Shown here: piece after piece, positions 55,522 to 63,949 of the stretch
How positions within the stretch are numbered: the first letter of the stretch is position 1
How the letters are laid out: every line of letters starts with the position of its first letter
NCBI RefSeq assembly: GCF_004522235.1
Contig: NZ_SDLT01000040.1
Location: 20,798-84,797 of the forward strand
Direction: 5' to 3'
Length of the DNA: 64,000 nt
Source of the DNA: Amycolatopsis nivea
GTDB lineage: Bacteria; Actinomycetota; Actinomycetes; Mycobacteriales; Pseudonocardiaceae
Position numbers and translations under genes: made by a program
The notes under the pieces: generated by a model
What the model was told of the DNA's origin: nothing
What the model saw: the letters and a program-made list of their open reading frames with translations, nothing else
Databases searched by the model: none

Positions 55522-56148
55522 TCAGGGAAGGATGTAGATCACCGCGAAGAGGCCTACCCACACGATGTCGACGAAGTGCCAGTAGTACGACACGACGATC
55601 GCCGAGGTGGCCTGCGCCGGAGTGAACTTGCTGAGCTTCGTGCGGACCAGCAGGAACACGAAGGCGATGAGCCCGCCGATCACGTGCAGGCCGTGGAAAC
55701 CGGTCGCGAGGTAGAACACCGTGCCGAACGGGCCGGACGGGATCGTGAGCCCTTCCTCGACCAGGTTGTGGTACTCGTTCGCCTGCCCGAACACGAAGAT
55801 CGCGCCCATGATCAGCGTCACGATGTACCAGCGCCGCAGGCCGTAGACGTCGCCCCGCTCCGCGGCGAACACGCCGAACTGGCAGGTCAGCGACGACAGC
55901 ACGAGGATCACCGTGAACGGGATCGCGTACGCGACGTTGAGGTGGAACTCCTCGCCGTGCAACGGCGGCGGCCAGGACGCCCCGGCCGGGTTCTGCGCCT
56001 TGACGGTGAAGAACATGGCGAACAGTCCGGCGAAGAACATCAGTTCGCTGGACAGCCACACGACGGTGCCGACACTGACCATGTTCGGCCGGTTCAGCGA
56101 GTGGACCCGCTGGCTGATGGTGGGAGCTGCCGTTGTCACGGATCGCAT
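55522..56148 (-). CDS. ctaE: Cytochrome c oxidase (aa3) subunit III
   Basis: CtaE is the third subunit of the aa3-type cytochrome c oxidase, a helical membrane protein that supports proton pumping. The 208-residue protein has five to six hydrophobic segments and the typical WLSSELMFFAGLFAMFFTVK, FGTVFYLATGFHGLHVIGGL and SYYWHFVDIVWVGLFAVIY. I chose the ATG at 56148 (MRSVTTAAPTISQRVHSLNR), which agrees with the common length. It is the first gene of the bc1 group and diverges from the gene at 56256. Subunits II and IV are encoded at 60328-61748; subunit I is outside the window. Confidence 0.95.
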   Translation of the reverse strand: MRSVTTAAPTISQRVHSLNRPNMVSVGTVVWLSSELMFFAGLFAMFFTVKAQNPAGASWPPPLHGEEFHLNVAYAIPFTVILVLSSLTCQFGVFAAERGDVYGLRRWYIVTLIMGAIFVFGQANEYHNLVEEGLTIPSGPFGTVFYLATGFHGLHVIGGLIAFVFLLVRTKLSKFTPAQATSAIVVSYYWHFVDIVWVGLFAVIYILP

Positions 56149-56255
56149 TATGTCCTCTCGCGACCGCACCCCGCCCGCCGGGTCTGCGGCGGGTCGTGGG
56201 AGCTTCGCGTCACACCCGCGCGCGAGACGCGGACCAGCGACGGAAGGAGCTACTC

Positions 56256-56681
56256 GTGAGTTGGCTGGAGAAGCTCCGTGACCTGGTGAGAAAGCCGGAG
56301 AAAGCGGTTCTCGACCCGGACGCGCCCGGTCTGCGGACGGTCGTTTCGGCGTTCGATCCGGCCGTCGCGGATTCCGCGGTGCTCGCCGATTCACCCGGCT
56401 GGGCAAGCGAAGCGCCCGCAGTGCTCGTCCATCACCTCGTCCTCCCGGCGGACCGGATCGACGAGGCGGCGGCGATTCTCGCGCAGGACGGCTACGACCT
56501 GCGCGAACAAAGCCGCGACGGCGACCGGGTGCTCGCGCACGCCCGGCGGGTGCAGGTCCTGGACGCCCTGCACTGCGCCCAGGAACGGTCCCGGATGGCC
56601 GGTCTGGCGCAGCGGCTCGGCGGCGACGCCCCGGGCTGGGAGGCGCGGCAACCGGGTGACTCGCCCACCGCGTCCGCGTGA
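56256..56681 (+). CDS. Hypothetical actinobacterial protein divergent from ctaE
   Basis: A 141-residue soluble protein starting VSWLEKLRDLVRKPEKAVLD. The middle section HHLVLPADRIDEAAAILAQD followed by GYDLREQ suggests a ferredoxin-like alpha/beta fold of the kind that holds a regulatory or degradation-linked domain, but I do not recognise a named family. The start is GTG at 56256 with GGAAGGAG 5 bases upstream. It diverges from ctaE, is followed 61 bases later by a receiver-like gene and then by trpD, and may be part of that transcription unit. Confidence 0.75.
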   Translation: MSWLEKLRDLVRKPEKAVLDPDAPGLRTVVSAFDPAVADSAVLADSPGWASEAPAVLVHHLVLPADRIDEAAAILAQDGYDLREQSRDGDRVLAHARRVQVLDALHCAQERSRMAGLAQRLGGDAPGWEARQPGDSPTASA

Positions 56682-56742
56682 GATGCGTCTCGGCCGATAC
56701 GATCGCGGCTGTTCCACCCGTGACGAGACGGAGGCGTGCTCA

Positions 56743-57156
56743 ATGAGCGAGCAGTCCCAGCGGATCCTGGTGTTCAGCCACAAGGCCGAGGTCCGCGAGG
56801 CGATCATGAACGCCGTCGGCAGGCGCCCGGCGGCCGACCTCGGCCGCGTCGAGTGGGTCGAGGCGGCCGGCATCGCCGACGTGCTCGCCGAGATGGACGC
56901 GGGCTCGGTCGACCTCGCGATCCTCGACGGCGAGGCGCAGCCGACCGGCGGCATCGGCCTGACCCGCCAGCTCAAGCACGAGATCGACGACTGCCCGCCG
57001 ATCGTGGTGGCCGTCCGCCGCCGGGACGACCGATGGCTCGCCACCTGGGCGCTGGCCGACGCCGTGCTGGTGCACCCCCTCGACCCGCTGACCGCGGCGG
57101 AAACCGTCGCCGGCGTGCTGCGCGCCGGGCGGGTCCCCGCCGTCAACGGCGGCTGA
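56743..57156 (+). CDS. Atypical response-regulator receiver-like protein
   Basis: A 137-residue protein with the alternating strand-helix pattern of a CheY-type receiver: RILVFSHKAEVREAIMNAVG, then VDLAILDGEAQPTGGIGLT and VVAVRRRDDRWLATWALA. The aspartate of the phosphorylation strand is present (AILDGEA), but the usual acidic pair after the first strand is missing ('VFSHK'), and the conserved lysine is not evident. It has no output domain. It may act as a phosphorylation-independent binding module. Six bases separate its stop from the trpD start, so co-transcription is very likely. Confidence 0.8.
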   Translation: MSEQSQRILVFSHKAEVREAIMNAVGRRPAADLGRVEWVEAAGIADVLAEMDAGSVDLAILDGEAQPTGGIGLTRQLKHEIDDCPPIVVAVRRRDDRWLATWALADAVLVHPLDPLTAAETVAGVLRAGRVPAVNGG

Positions 57157-57161
57157 GCCCG

Positions 57162-58205
57162 GTGGGCGCCACCCCGCACACCTGGCCCGCGCTGCTGACC
57201 CGGCTCATCGCCGGCGAGGACCTGTCCGCGGAGGACACGGCGTGGGCGATGGACCAGATCATGTCCGGCAGCGCCGGGCAGGCGCAGATCGGCGGCTTCG
57301 CGGTCGCGCTGCGCGCCAAGGGCGAAACGCCCGCGGAGATCGCCGGCATGGCCGACGCGATGCTGGCGCACGCCCGGCGGATCACGCTGAGCCGTCCCGC
57401 GGTGGACATCGTCGGCACCGGCGGCGACCGGTCGAACTCGGTGAACATCTCCACGATGGCGACGATCGTCACGGCGGCGGCGGGCGCGCCGGTGGCCAAG
57501 CACGGCAACCGGAGCGCGTCGTCGAAGTCCGGCGCGGCCGACGTGCTGGAAACCCTCGGCGTGAAGATCGACCTGCCGCCGGAAGCGGTGCTCGCGTCGC
57601 TCGAGGAGATCGGCATCGGGTTCTGCTTCGCCCCGGCGTTCCACCCGGCGTTCCGGCACACCGGCCCGCCGCGGCGCGAGCTGGGCGTGCCGACCACGTT
57701 CAACCTGCTCGGCCCGCTCACCAACCCGGCACAGCCGGAAAGCGCGCTGATCGGCTGCGCGTACGCGGACAAAACCCGTGCCCTGGCGGAGATTTTCGCC
57801 CAGCGCGGGATGTCGGTGCTGGTGGCCCGCGGCGACGACGGGCTGGACGAGATCACCACCACCACGACGACCTCGGTGCTGGTGGTCTCCGGCGGCACGG
57901 TGACGGAACGCACCTTCGACCCGCAGTCGCTCGGCATCCCGCGCGCCACGGCGGAGGACCTGCGCGGCGGCGACGCCGCGGCGAACGCGGAGGTAGTCCG
58001 GGAACTGGTCAGCGGCAAGACCGGCCCGGTGCGCGACGCGGTGGTGCTGAACGCCGCCGCCGCGCTGGCCGCCTTCGCGGGCTTCTCCGATTCGCTCGAG
58101 GACGACTTGGCGGCCGGACTGGACCGAGCACGCCAGGCCATCGACAACGGCGCGGCAGCGGCGCTGCTGGACCGGTGGATCGCGTTCTCCTCGGCTGAGC
58201 GCTGA
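57162..58205 (+). CDS. trpD: Anthranilate phosphoribosyltransferase
   Basis: TrpD joins anthranilate and PRPP in tryptophan synthesis. The 347-residue protein has the PRPP-binding motif DIVGTGGDRSNSVNISTMAT, the KHGNRSASSKSGAADVLETL segment, the RRELGVPTTFNLLGPLTNPA signature and the acidic DDGLDEIT region that binds magnesium. The start is GTG at 57162, six bases after the receiver-like gene; the frame is open further upstream but that part is the other gene's antisense frame. No other trp genes are near; mycobacteria also have trpD alone beside ctaE (recalled). Confidence 0.95.
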   Translation: MGATPHTWPALLTRLIAGEDLSAEDTAWAMDQIMSGSAGQAQIGGFAVALRAKGETPAEIAGMADAMLAHARRITLSRPAVDIVGTGGDRSNSVNISTMATIVTAAAGAPVAKHGNRSASSKSGAADVLETLGVKIDLPPEAVLASLEEIGIGFCFAPAFHPAFRHTGPPRRELGVPTTFNLLGPLTNPAQPESALIGCAYADKTRALAEIFAQRGMSVLVARGDDGLDEITTTTTTSVLVVSGGTVTERTFDPQSLGIPRATAEDLRGGDAAANAEVVRELVSGKTGPVRDAVVLNAAAALAAFAGFSDSLEDDLAAGLDRARQAIDNGAAAALLDRWIAFSSAER

Positions 58206-58221
58206 CCGTTCGCATCGGCTG

Positions 58222-58270
58222 AACGCCGCATCGGGCGCTTTTCCGCGTCCGGTGCGGCGTTTGTCGTTTT
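58222..58270 (+). terminator. Terminator of trpD
   Basis: A 17-base stem (AACGCCGCATCGGGCGC / GCGTCCGGTGCGGCGTT, two wobble positions) at 58222-58261 with loop TTTTCC, followed by TGTCGTTTT. It starts 17 bases after the trpD stop. Confidence 0.8.
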
Positions 58271-58278
58271 CAGCGAGT

Positions 58279-58331
58279 CGTTGGGTGCGAGGGCCCCAAT
58301 GCGGCGTTCGGTGCGTCACATGAGCCCAATG
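58279..58331. repeat. Diverged pair of the 30-base palindromic repeat
   Basis: The segment 58302-58331 matches the 30-base unit at 34951-34980 at nearly all positions (shared core TCGGTGCGTCACATG and CCCAATG). The segment 58279-58301 is a shortened first unit (TTGGGTGCG...CCCAATG). It lies between trpD's terminator and the AraC-type gene. Confidence 0.75.
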
Positions 58332-58364
58332 CCACAGCAGGATCGCGACGAGCCGGACCAATGC

Positions 58365-59324
58365 TCACGAACGGAAGGCGGTCCGGTAAGCGCTCGGCGT
58401 AGTAGCGCGCAACCGCGAAAACTGGTGCCGCAACGCCGCCGCCGACGCGTATCCGCAGGCCACCGCGATGTCCTCCACCGAAAGCGAGCCCTCCTCCAGC
58501 AGCGCCTGCGCCCGGTCGAGGCGGCGTTCGGTCAGCCAGCGGTGCGGCGTCGTCCCGGTCGCGGCCGAGAACCGGCGCAGGAACGTCCGCTCGCCCAATC
58601 CGCTGCGGCGAGCCAATTCCGCGACCGTGAACGGCTGATCCAACCGTCGTTCCACCCATTCGAGCGCTTCGGCGACCACCGCGTCGTCCGGGGCGGCCGT
58701 CGCGGGCACCGGCGCCTGCACGAACTGCGCCTGCCCGCCCGCGCGGTGCGGAGCGGCCACCATTCGCCGGGCCAGCGCCGTCGCCGCCGTGACTCCGCGC
58801 AGGCGGCGCACCAGGTGCAGGCAGAGGTCCACCGCGGCAACGGTCCCGGCGCTGGTGAACACGCCGTCGTCGTCCGCGTAGAGGGCTTGCGGGTCCACTT
58901 CCGCGGCGGGGAACAGGCGGCGGAATTCCGGTTCGTAGATCCAGTGCACGGTGCAGCGACGGCCGTCCAGGAGGCCCGCGTAGCCGAGTGAAAAAACTCC
59001 CGCGCAGAACCCGGCCACCCACGCGCCGCGTTCCCGGGCGGCGCGCAAGGCGTCCAGCAGCGGCTCCGGCGGCGGCGCGGTCCGCGGCGCTTGCGTGGGC
59101 ACAATCACCAAATCCGCCGACGCCGCGAAGTCGAGGTCGCGCAGTCCAGCCAGGCCGAATCCAGACCAGCTGGCCACGTCCGCGCCGCCCGGCGAGCACA
59201 CGCCGAAGTCCCAGCCGGGCATGCCGTCCGCACTGCGGTCGGTGCCGAACACCTCGCACGCGACCCCCAGCTCGAACGGCGAAACCCGGTCCGCGAGCAG
59301 CACGGCGACCCGTTGCACGTCCAT
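58365..59324 (-). CDS. GlxA-type regulator: DJ-1/PfpI domain plus AraC helix-turn-helix
   Basis: A 319-residue regulator. Residues ~1-190 form a DJ-1/PfpI (amidase-like) domain with VAVLLADRVSPFELGVACEV and the nucleophile-elbow cysteine WVAGFCAGVFSLGYAG. Residues ~215-315 are an AraC-type double helix-turn-helix (FTVAELARRSGLGERTFLRR, then SVEDIAVACGYASAAALRHQ). In this family the first domain senses an unknown metabolite without being an enzyme. The ATG at 59324 is preferred over 59336. It diverges from a DMT transporter gene by 83 bases; the gap contains repeated TGTCA motifs, so the transporter is the likely target. Confidence 0.88.
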   Translation of the reverse strand: MDVQRVAVLLADRVSPFELGVACEVFGTDRSADGMPGWDFGVCSPGGADVASWSGFGLAGLRDLDFAASADLVIVPTQAPRTAPPPEPLLDALRAARERGAWVAGFCAGVFSLGYAGLLDGRRCTVHWIYEPEFRRLFPAAEVDPQALYADDDGVFTSAGTVAAVDLCLHLVRRLRGVTAATALARRMVAAPHRAGGQAQFVQAPVPATAAPDDAVVAEALEWVERRLDQPFTVAELARRSGLGERTFLRRFSAATGTTPHRWLTERRLDRAQALLEEGSLSVEDIAVACGYASAAALRHQFSRLRATTPSAYRTAFRS

Positions 59325-59407
59325 GCGGCCCAGCATGTCACAAGTTTCGCGGTCATTGTCATCTCTGACACTGGTTGAGCGTCGCCGCGGAGACGAATCT
59401 GGGTCGC

Positions 59408-60316
59408 ATGAAGAACCCCGAATCCCGCCCGGTCCTGCAGTGGTCCGCGGCGATGGCGTTGTCCGGCACGATCGGCGCGGTCGTGCTCGAAAGCGGCGCC
59501 GCCGCACCGGCGGTCGCGTTCGCCCGCTGCCTCGTCGGCGGCGTCCTGCTGGTCGTGTGGTCCCTCGCCAGGGGCTGGTTCCGCGACTGGCGGCCGACCC
59601 GCCGCGACCTGCTGCTCGCGATCGCCGGCGGGCTGCTGCTGGTCGGCAACTGGGTGCTGCTGTTCGCGTCCTACTCGCTGTCGTCCATCGGCGTCAGCAC
59701 GGTCGTCTACCACACCCAGCCGCTGATCCTGGTCGGAATGGCGGCGGTGTTCCTCGGCGAGAAGGTCGGCCGTTCGCACCTCGCGCGGGCGGGCATCGCG
59801 TTCGCCGGAGTTGTGGTGATTTCCCTTTCCGCACAAGGAGATGACGGACAACCCGTGCGATTCGCCGGAATCGCGCTCGCGCTCGGCGCGGCCCTGCTCT
59901 ACGCCGGTGCGTCCTTCATCGCGAAGCAGCTCAAGCACATCCGGCCGCATCTGCTCGCGGCGGTGCAGCTGACGGTCGGCGTGATCGTGCTCGCCCCCGC
60001 GCTGATGTTCACGCCGCTGCCGAGTTCGGCTCCGGGACTGCTGTGGCTGCTGCTCCTGGGCACTGTCCACACCGCGGTGATGTACGTGCTGATGTACGCC
60101 AGCATCGGCAAGCTGCCGACCACGACGGTCGCGCTGCTGTCTTACCTGTACCCGGTGGTCGCGGTCGTGGTGGACATGCTGGCGTTCGGGCACCGGCTCA
60201 CCTGGCCGGAGGGCCTGGGCATGCTGGCGGTGCTCGCCGCGGCGCTCGCTCCGCAGCGCGTGAAGCCGGATACGCGAAACGCCCGGCCGGGGATTCCCAG
60301 CCGGGCGTCGCGGTGA
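59408..60316 (+). CDS. EamA/DMT-superfamily transporter
   Basis: A 302-residue membrane protein with ten hydrophobic segments arranged as two EamA halves. The first has WSAAMALSGTIGAVVLESGA, then VWSLARGWFRDW and LLLVGNWVLLFASYSLSSIG; the second has FAGIALALGAALLYAGASFI and VVAVVVDMLAFGHRLTWPEG. Members export amino acids, nucleosides or other metabolites. The substrate cannot be told. The ATG at 59408 is chosen since it leaves a short N-terminal tail; an earlier in-frame start at 59375 is possible. It is divergent from, and probably controlled by, the GlxA-type regulator. It ends 11 bases before the convergent ctaF stop. Confidence 0.88.
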   Translation: MKNPESRPVLQWSAAMALSGTIGAVVLESGAAAPAVAFARCLVGGVLLVVWSLARGWFRDWRPTRRDLLLAIAGGLLLVGNWVLLFASYSLSSIGVSTVVYHTQPLILVGMAAVFLGEKVGRSHLARAGIAFAGVVVISLSAQGDDGQPVRFAGIALALGAALLYAGASFIAKQLKHIRPHLLAAVQLTVGVIVLAPALMFTPLPSSAPGLLWLLLLGTVHTAVMYVLMYASIGKLPTTTVALLSYLYPVVAVVVDMLAFGHRLTWPEGLGMLAVLAAALAPQRVKPDTRNARPGIPSRASR

Positions 60317-60327
60317 AGCGGAAGAAC

Positions 60328-60750
60328 TCAGTCGTGCTCGGGACCGGTGTGGTACTCGAACACCAGCCCGCCCACGGCGATGAGCAGCGCCACGATCGCC
60401 ATCACGAGCAGCCAGATGTGGAAGAACGCGAGGGCGAGGCCGGCCAGCCCGGCCGCCGCGGCCAGCGCGACCGGCCAGTAGCTGCCCGGGCTGAAGAAGC
60501 CCAGCTCGCCGGCGCCGTCGCTGATCTCGGCGTCCTCGCGGTCCTCCGGGCGCTCTTCGATCCGGCGGGACACGAACTGCATGTAGCTGCCGGCGAGGAA
60601 CGCGAGGCCGCCGGTCAGGAACAGCGCGACGATGCCGACCGGCTCAGCCTTCTGGTCGGTGGTGAAGAGCGCGGTCATGACCCAGTAGACGGCGGTCATG
60701 AGGACGGCAAACCCCGCCACCATGTAGAAAATCCGGGCTTCGACCTTCAT
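60328..60750 (-). CDS. ctaF: Cytochrome c oxidase subunit IV (actinobacterial type)
   Basis: A 140-residue membrane protein with four hydrophobic segments (MVAGFAVLMTAVYWVMTALF, IVALFLTGGLAFLAGSYM, SYWPVALAAAAGLAGLAL, LLVMAIVALLIAVGGLVF) and the family motif RRIEERPEDREDAEISDGAG between helices two and three. CtaF is a small subunit found in actinobacterial aa3 oxidases. The ATG at 60750 follows a GAAGGAG site. It lies 32 bases after the ctaC stop and is presumably in the same operon. Confidence 0.93.
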   Translation of the reverse strand: MKVEARIFYMVAGFAVLMTAVYWVMTALFTTDQKAEPVGIVALFLTGGLAFLAGSYMQFVSRRIEERPEDREDAEISDGAGELGFFSPGSYWPVALAAAAGLAGLALAFFHIWLLVMAIVALLIAVGGLVFEYHTGPEHD

Positions 60751-60782
60751 GGGATTGGTCCCCTGCTCCTTCTGGTTCGCCG

Positions 60783-61748
60783 TCAGTTGGACGCGGTGCG
60801 CGCGGTGCGGTCGGTGTTGAACGGCTTCGTGGTCACCGCGTACGGGCTGCACAGCTCGCCGCAGTTCATCGAAGCCAGTGCCTCAGACGCGGTGTTCGGC
60901 TTGCCGGTCTTCGGGTTCGTCTCGGTGCGCAGCTTGAGGTACTGGTCGAACTTGTCCGGGGACAAGGCGCGCACCTCGAAGTTCATCACCGAATGGTACG
61001 TCCCGCACAGCTCGGCGCAGCGGCCGACGAACGAGCCTTCGCGGTCGATCGAGTTCTGGAACGAGCTGTCCTGGTTGTTCTTCTCCGGGTCCGGCATCAC
61101 GTCGCGCTTGAAGTTGAACTCCGGGACCCAGAACGAGTGGATGACGTCCGTCGAACGGAGCCGGTACTCGATGGTCTTGTTCGTCGGCAGCACGAGCAGC
61201 GGGATCTCGCCGGAGGAGCCGACGGTGCTCACCTGGGTGCCGTCGGCGCGCTTGGCGGCGTCGCCCTCGTACTTGAACTCCCAGTTCCACTGGAAGGCGA
61301 TCACGTCGACCACGACGTCCGGGTTCGGCTTCTTGTCGAGGACCTTGCTCTCGGTCGTCGCCGTGAAGAAGAACAGCACGCAGACCATGATCGTCGGCAG
61401 GACGACCGTGAAGATCTCCAGCGGGATGTTGTACTGGAACTGCCGCGGGAGGTCCTCGGGGCCTTCGGCGGCCGCGCCCTTCTTCTTGCGGTGGAAGATC
61501 GCGGTCCAGAAGATCAGGGCCCACACGATCGCGCCGACGACGAGCGCGGCGACGACCGTCCACGTCCAGAGGGTGCGCATCTGGTCGGCCTGCGGCGTGA
61601 CGCCCTTGGGCCAGCCGAAGCGGAGGATCTCGTCTCCCGAGCAGCCCGTCGCGGTCAGCGCCACCAGCACGGCCAGCGCGGCGACACGCCCGACCCGCTT
61701 ACCCACCGGGGTGCGCTCTGGTTTTCCCACTGCGCCCTGCCCTTTCAC
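60783..61748 (-). CDS. ctaC: Cytochrome c oxidase (aa3) subunit II
   Basis: CtaC carries the binuclear CuA centre that takes electrons from the bc1 complex. The 321-residue precursor has a lipoprotein signal with lipobox LTATGC (Cys36), two membrane helices (TWTVVAALVVGAIVWALIFW, VVLPTIMVCVLFFFTAT) and a CuA domain with ligands C244, C248, H252 and M255 in RCAELCGTYHSVMNF. The tail has a second CxxxC pair (NCGELC, C296 and C300), which I recall as usual in actinobacteria. The start is GTG at 61748. It diverges from asnB. Confidence 0.95.
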   Translation of the reverse strand: MKGQGAVGKPERTPVGKRVGRVAALAVLVALTATGCSGDEILRFGWPKGVTPQADQMRTLWTWTVVAALVVGAIVWALIFWTAIFHRKKKGAAAEGPEDLPRQFQYNIPLEIFTVVLPTIMVCVLFFFTATTESKVLDKKPNPDVVVDVIAFQWNWEFKYEGDAAKRADGTQVSTVGSSGEIPLLVLPTNKTIEYRLRSTDVIHSFWVPEFNFKRDVMPDPEKNNQDSSFQNSIDREGSFVGRCAELCGTYHSVMNFEVRALSPDKFDQYLKLRTETNPKTGKPNTASEALASMNCGELCSPYAVTTKPFNTDRTARTASN

Positions 61749-61942
61749 CCAACAGGCCCTCTCACACCGGGCCTTCTTCGACCGATCTTCGTGACAGGCG
61801 GAGCCTAGCCGAGTTGGCCGCTCCCGCTGACCAAGGGGTGACCAGTTGCGCCACGCGTCACCCGCTTTCCGGGCGAGTCGCCCCGCACCGGCATACTGGG
61901 CCCTTCCCCGGACCGGCCCGACCCTGAGGTGTGTGAGTACAC

Positions 61943-63877
61943 GTGTGCGGCCTGCTTGGACTGATCTGCGCGACCGAAAACGACGCCGCGGCGGCCCGTG
62001 CGAGCGTCGGCGCGGCGATGCGCTGCCAGCGTCACCGCGGCCCCGACGAGCAGGACACCTGGGCCGATGCCGAGGTCGTGTACGGCTTCAACCGGCTCGC
62101 CTTCATCGACGTGGACCACGCGCACCAGCCGCTGGTGTGGGGCCCGCCGGAGGCTCCCGGCCGCTACACGCTGAACTTCAACGGCGAGATCTACAACTAC
62201 CGCGAGCTGCGCGACGAGCTCGCCGAAAAATTCGGTGCGAAATTCGCCACTGAAGGCGACGGCGAGGCGATCGTCGCGGCATATCACTACCTCGGGGACA
62301 AAGCGGTCGAAAAGCTGCGCGGCATGTTCGCGTTCCTGATCTGGGATTCGGCGGAAAAGACCGTTTTCGGCGCGCGCGACCCGTTCGGGATCAAGCCGCT
62401 CTACTACAGCGAGGGCCCGAAGGGCACGGCGTTCTCCAGCGAGAAGAAGAGCCTGCTGGAGCTGTCTGACACGCTCGGCGTCGCGCAGGAGCTGGACCGC
62501 AAGGCCCTGCAGCACTACCTGGTGCTGCAGTACGTGCCGGAGCCGGAGTCGCTGCACACCGCGATCCGCCGCGTCGAGTCCGGCACCTCGTTCCGGCTCT
62601 CGCCGGGCGGGAAGCCCGAGTTCACCCGCTACTTCCACCCGAAGTTCGCCGCGAAGCCGGTGAACGGCCCCGCCGAGGCCGAGGCGCTGTACGAGCGCAT
62701 CGCCGATGTGATGCGCGACTCGGTCGGCAAGCACATGATCTCGGACCCGGACGTGACGGTCGGCGCGTTCCTCTCCGGCGGCATCGACTCCACCGCGACC
62801 GCGACGCTCGCCAAGGAGCACAACCCGAACCTCATCGCGTTCACCACCGGCTTCGAGCGCGAGGGCTACTCCGAGGTGGACGTGGCCGCGGAATCGGCCG
62901 CCGCGATCGGCGTGAAGCACGTGGTCCGCACGGTGTCGGCGGACGAGATGATGGAAGCGCTGCCGCTCATCGTCTGGTACCTGGACGACCCGGTCGCGGA
63001 CCCGGCGCTGGTCCCGCTGTGGTTCATCGCGCGCGAGGCCCGCAAGCACGTGAAGGCAGTGCTGTCCGGCGAAGGCGCGGACGAACTGTTCGGCGGCTAC
63101 ACGATCTACGGCGAGCCGATCTCGCTGGCCCCGTTCGAGAAAATCCCCGGCAGCGTGCGAAAACTGCTGGGCAAGGTGTCCACGAAGATCCCGGAGGGCA
63201 CCCGAGGCAAGGACCTCCTGCGCCGCGGCGCGCTCCCCCTGGAAGACCGCTACTACGGCAACGCCCGCAACTTCCGCGACGAGCAGCTGCGCGCCGTGCT
63301 GCGGACGTACCAGGAAGGCGTCGGCTTCAAGGACGTCACCGCCCCCTGGTACGACGTGTCCCGAGGCTGGGACCCGGTGGCCCGCATGCAGCACGTGGAC
63401 CTGTACACCTGGCTGCGCGGCGACATCCTGGTCAAGGCGGACAAGGTGACCATGGCGAACTCGCTGGAGCTGCGCGTGCCGTTCCTGGACGCCGAGGTGT
63501 TCAAGGTCGCCGCTTCGATCCCGCTCGACCAGAAACTCGCGCACGGCACCACCAAGTACGCACTGCGCCAGGCCCTCGCGAAGATCATCCCCGGCCACGT
63601 CCTGAACCGGAAGAAACTGGGCTTCCCGGTCCCCATCCGCCTGTGGCTGCGCAACGAGATGTACGACTGGGCGCGCGGCATCATCAACGACTCGAAGACC
63701 GACGAACTGCTGGACAAAACCGCAGTGCTGCGCCTGCTGGACGAACACAAGGAAGGCCAGCTGGACCGCAGCCGCCAGCTCTGGGCCCTGCTGGTCTTCA
63801 TGCTGTGGCACGGCATCTTCGTGGAACACCGCATCAAGCCGGAAATCCCGGAACCGGCCTACCCAGTCAAGCTCTGA
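61943..63877 (+). CDS. asnB: Asparagine synthase (glutamine-hydrolysing)
   Basis: AsnB makes asparagine from aspartate, ATP and glutamine amide nitrogen; in actinobacteria with meso-DAP walls close homologues also amidate cell-wall substrates. The 644-residue protein starts GTG-TGC, giving the catalytic Cys2 (MCGLLGLICA). The N-terminal glutaminase half shows QRHRGPDEQDTW, NFNGEIYNYRELRDEL and ARDPFGIKPLYY. The synthase half has the PP-loop FLSGGIDSTATATLA near residue 275 and GEGADELFGGYTIYG. It is divergent from ctaC, as in mycobacteria (recalled). Confidence 0.93.
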   Translation: MCGLLGLICATENDAAAARASVGAAMRCQRHRGPDEQDTWADAEVVYGFNRLAFIDVDHAHQPLVWGPPEAPGRYTLNFNGEIYNYRELRDELAEKFGAKFATEGDGEAIVAAYHYLGDKAVEKLRGMFAFLIWDSAEKTVFGARDPFGIKPLYYSEGPKGTAFSSEKKSLLELSDTLGVAQELDRKALQHYLVLQYVPEPESLHTAIRRVESGTSFRLSPGGKPEFTRYFHPKFAAKPVNGPAEAEALYERIADVMRDSVGKHMISDPDVTVGAFLSGGIDSTATATLAKEHNPNLIAFTTGFEREGYSEVDVAAESAAAIGVKHVVRTVSADEMMEALPLIVWYLDDPVADPALVPLWFIAREARKHVKAVLSGEGADELFGGYTIYGEPISLAPFEKIPGSVRKLLGKVSTKIPEGTRGKDLLRRGALPLEDRYYGNARNFRDEQLRAVLRTYQEGVGFKDVTAPWYDVSRGWDPVARMQHVDLYTWLRGDILVKADKVTMANSLELRVPFLDAEVFKVAASIPLDQKLAHGTTKYALRQALAKIIPGHVLNRKKLGFPVPIRLWLRNEMYDWARGIINDSKTDELLDKTAVLRLLDEHKEGQLDRSRQLWALLVFMLWHGIFVEHRIKPEIPEPAYPVKL

Positions 63878-63883
63878 CCGGAC

Positions 63884-63930
63884 GTGAGGGGAACCCTCAT
63901 TGACTCTGATTCCCTCAGGGTTCCCCTCAC
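63884..63930. repeat. 47-base palindromic element, copy 4 (downstream of asnB)
   Basis: The fourth copy, also exactly 47 bases, 6 bases after the asnB stop. The arms are GTGAGGGGAACCCT and AGGGTTCCCCTCAC with a central GATTCC. This close, fixed position after a stop codon supports a terminator function. Confidence 0.8.
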
Positions 63931-63949
63931 GGCCCTAAAACCGCACCGG

